Assembly: GCA_009746045.1 (NCBI GenBank)
Contig: RPFO01001109.1
Location: forward strand, 1-64,000
Direction of reading: 5' to 3'
From: Mesostigma viride
Taxonomy: Eukaryota; Streptophyta; Mesostigmatophyceae; Mesostigmatales; Mesostigmataceae
DNA: 64,000 bases
Part shown: positions 62,641 through 64,000 of the stretch, piece by piece
Numbering within the stretch: the first letter of the stretch is position 1
How the letters are laid out: each line of letters begins with the position of its first letter
Position numbers and translations under genes: made by a program
Notes under the pieces: model-generated
Databases searched by the model: none
The model's input: only the letters and a program-made list of their open reading frames with translations
Told to the model about the DNA's origin: nothing

Positions 62641-64000
62641 CGGGACCTAGTGCACGTAGTGACTCACCTCCTGTGCTAGCCACGGATAATGTGGGAGGCC
62701 CGCCTAGCGTGGCCTCGCCGGAGGGTCAGGGTCCTGCCCATGCGCCTCGCCCACCTAGGGACCTGGCTTCAACGGTCACGGCCTTGTGGCGTGCTCAGGC
62801 GCTTAAAGCGAAAGCTGCATCAGGGGTGGCTCAGGTCAAAACTCTCTCACAGGGGGTCAGGCCGGTTAAGTCAGCCTTGTTTCCTACGTGTAGACCGTGG
62901 CAGCTGGTGGCTGTGGACACGCAAGCATCCGTGTCTATTATCTCTCGTCGGGCAGCCACCCTGTATCCAGTGCTAGAGTCGCCGTACAAATCGGTGACCG
63001 ACTTTGCAGGCACTTCGGCATATCAAGTTACCGGGATGGTGGTGCTGCCGGTGTTGGGCATTGACACGCCGTTTCACGTCGTGGATGGCTACGAGGATGT
63101 GGCCTTGCTGGGCGAACCTTTCGTATCATACCCGGGGTTCTCAGTGTCCGCTGACTTGCTGTCAGTCGCGGGGGTGGGCAGCATCCCGCTTCGCGAGTAC
63201 CACGCTCCATTGGGGGTGGTGGTCGGGCAGCCCGGCGTCGTGCGGCGCTTACCGATGGCGGCGTTTTCCACACCGCCGCTCGTCCAGTCCATCATTCAGC
63301 CTCAGGATTGGCACCCGCGCAGCTTCGGCCTCCACTCACACTCACTGGCGGCGGATAGCCCTGTGACGTGGGAGCAACTTGTCCTGGACTGTCAAGATCC
63401 TCTCAAGTTTGCTTTGTGGCGCGACGCGTTCATTCGAGCCAAGGAGCAGTGGCGAGAGCGCGAGGTCTACCGAGGATTGGAGAGTGTGCCAGCCGGGGCC
63501 ACGCGGTTGCGGTTGAAGTTCGTGCTCACCTACAAGCCGGACGAGACCAACTCTTCGGTGGTGTTCCGGGTTAGGCCCGTGGTCACGGAGACGAAGGGGT
63601 CCTCCCCGCTGGATGCCAAGGATCTTTATACCCCTGGGCTCAACCATGTTTCGCATCGGCTACTGACGGTCATCTACTTGGGCAAGCGGAACGCGGGCAA
63701 GGACTACGGGATGTGGTGCGGTGACTTTCAGCGGGCATTCCTCCACAGCGACGCTGGGGTCGCGCAGCAAACATGGCAAGGCACCCGCTACGTGGTGAAG
63801 GTCCCGGTGGTCTGGCAGGATGGCACCATTGGCAGCGAGTATATCGAGCTGTTGACAGGGGTGGAGGGGCTGCAGAGCTCTCCCATCATCTTCCGCATTT
63901 CCGCGGAGGAGGTCTTGCAGAGCTTAGGGGCCACGTACCATCGCGCTGATCCTAACTTCTTTGTGGTCCCCACCGGCGTCCCTGGCGAGCCAGCCCTCTT
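62590..64000 (+). CDS. Copia-like element 2 protease-like segment and reverse transcriptase (incomplete)
   Basis: A frame open from before 62600 to the window end, one step from the integrase frame. After a linker it reads WQLVAVDTQASVSIISRRAA (DTQA at 62916-62927) and DVALLGEPFVSYPGFSVS, parallel to the other element's LLVDTQAQVSII and ALLGQPFLSLPG. These are the two halves expected of a retropepsin, with Q instead of G at the active site. Reverse transcriptase follows: LRLKFVLTYKPDE, VFRVRPVVTETKG, YGMWCGDFQRAFLHSDAG (equivalent to the copia D-x-A-F-L-H motif). The catalytic DD box lies beyond 64000. Confidence 0.75.

Larger units (their letters stand above)
61406..64000 (+). mobile_element. 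Copia-like element 2, 5' part, running off the window
   Basis: The order on the plus strand is short leader ORF, integrase, protease-like segment, reverse transcriptase (incomplete at 64000). It is related to the nested copia-like element by shared motifs in integrase (QQFRCVQGLPGME against RQFACFEGKPGFE) and by the same DTQA segment. No Gag with zinc knuckles precedes integrase in the ~1 kb upstream, so this copy may lack gag or be 5'-deleted. Confidence 0.75.

Overview
This window reads as nuclear DNA of a eukaryote with a transposon-rich genome, most likely an alga or another unicellular protist. The reasons are GT-AG introns, LTR retrotransposons of both the gypsy and copia types, several LINE families, TTAA-flanked DNA transposons, mini- and microsatellites, and no bacterial operon features. 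I cannot name the species. Almost every long reading frame carries single-base frame breaks, so the DNA is either decayed or incompletely polished. Exon and frame calls should be read with that in mind.

Layout. 0.8-1.4 kb: a repeat (R1) that cuts off a minus-strand gypsy element. 1.4-11.4 kb: that gypsy element (pol truncated, Gag-protease intact), with an extra upstream ORF that looks like an RNase H1 N-terminal/viroplasmin domain. A 2.1-kb TTAA-type DNA transposon is inserted in its leader, and a candidate 5' LTR lies at 10.8-11.4 kb. 11.4-21.4 kb: hypothetical minus-strand ORFs and a Gag-only gene split by a complete copia-like element (13.5-19.1 kb) with 382-bp LTRs and a CCAGC target duplication. 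21.4-27.6 kb: gene-poor DNA with a ~185-bp satellite and a ~580-bp CCCT microsatellite. 27.6-29.3 kb: ends of LINEs carrying a restriction-enzyme-like endonuclease domain.

29.4-57.5 kb holds two large, intron-rich, divergently oriented genes. The minus-strand gene (30.7-36.1 kb) resembles a DDE/RNase H-fold transposase. The plus-strand gene (42.3-57.5 kb) is unrecognised: SR-like, coiled-coil and acidic segments plus globular exons. Both are peppered, mainly in introns and flanks, with about 28 copies of one 22-bp palindrome (half-site GGGTCTMGCTG) that I see nowhere else in the window. Later insertions that lack the palindrome have split this block: a 30-bp minisatellite with two LINE copies in it (37.5-41.7 kb), a tandem LTR-like pair containing a LINE (47.5-52.4 kb), and a 1.7-kb insert at 53.9-55.5 kb.

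57.6-64 kb: a third R1 fragment, a second TTAA-type transposon related to the first but reversed, and the 5' part of another copia-like element running off the window end. Both copia-like elements place a retropepsin-like segment with a DTQA motif between integrase and reverse transcriptase, instead of before integrase. This unusual order and the intron palindrome family are the two most interesting observations.
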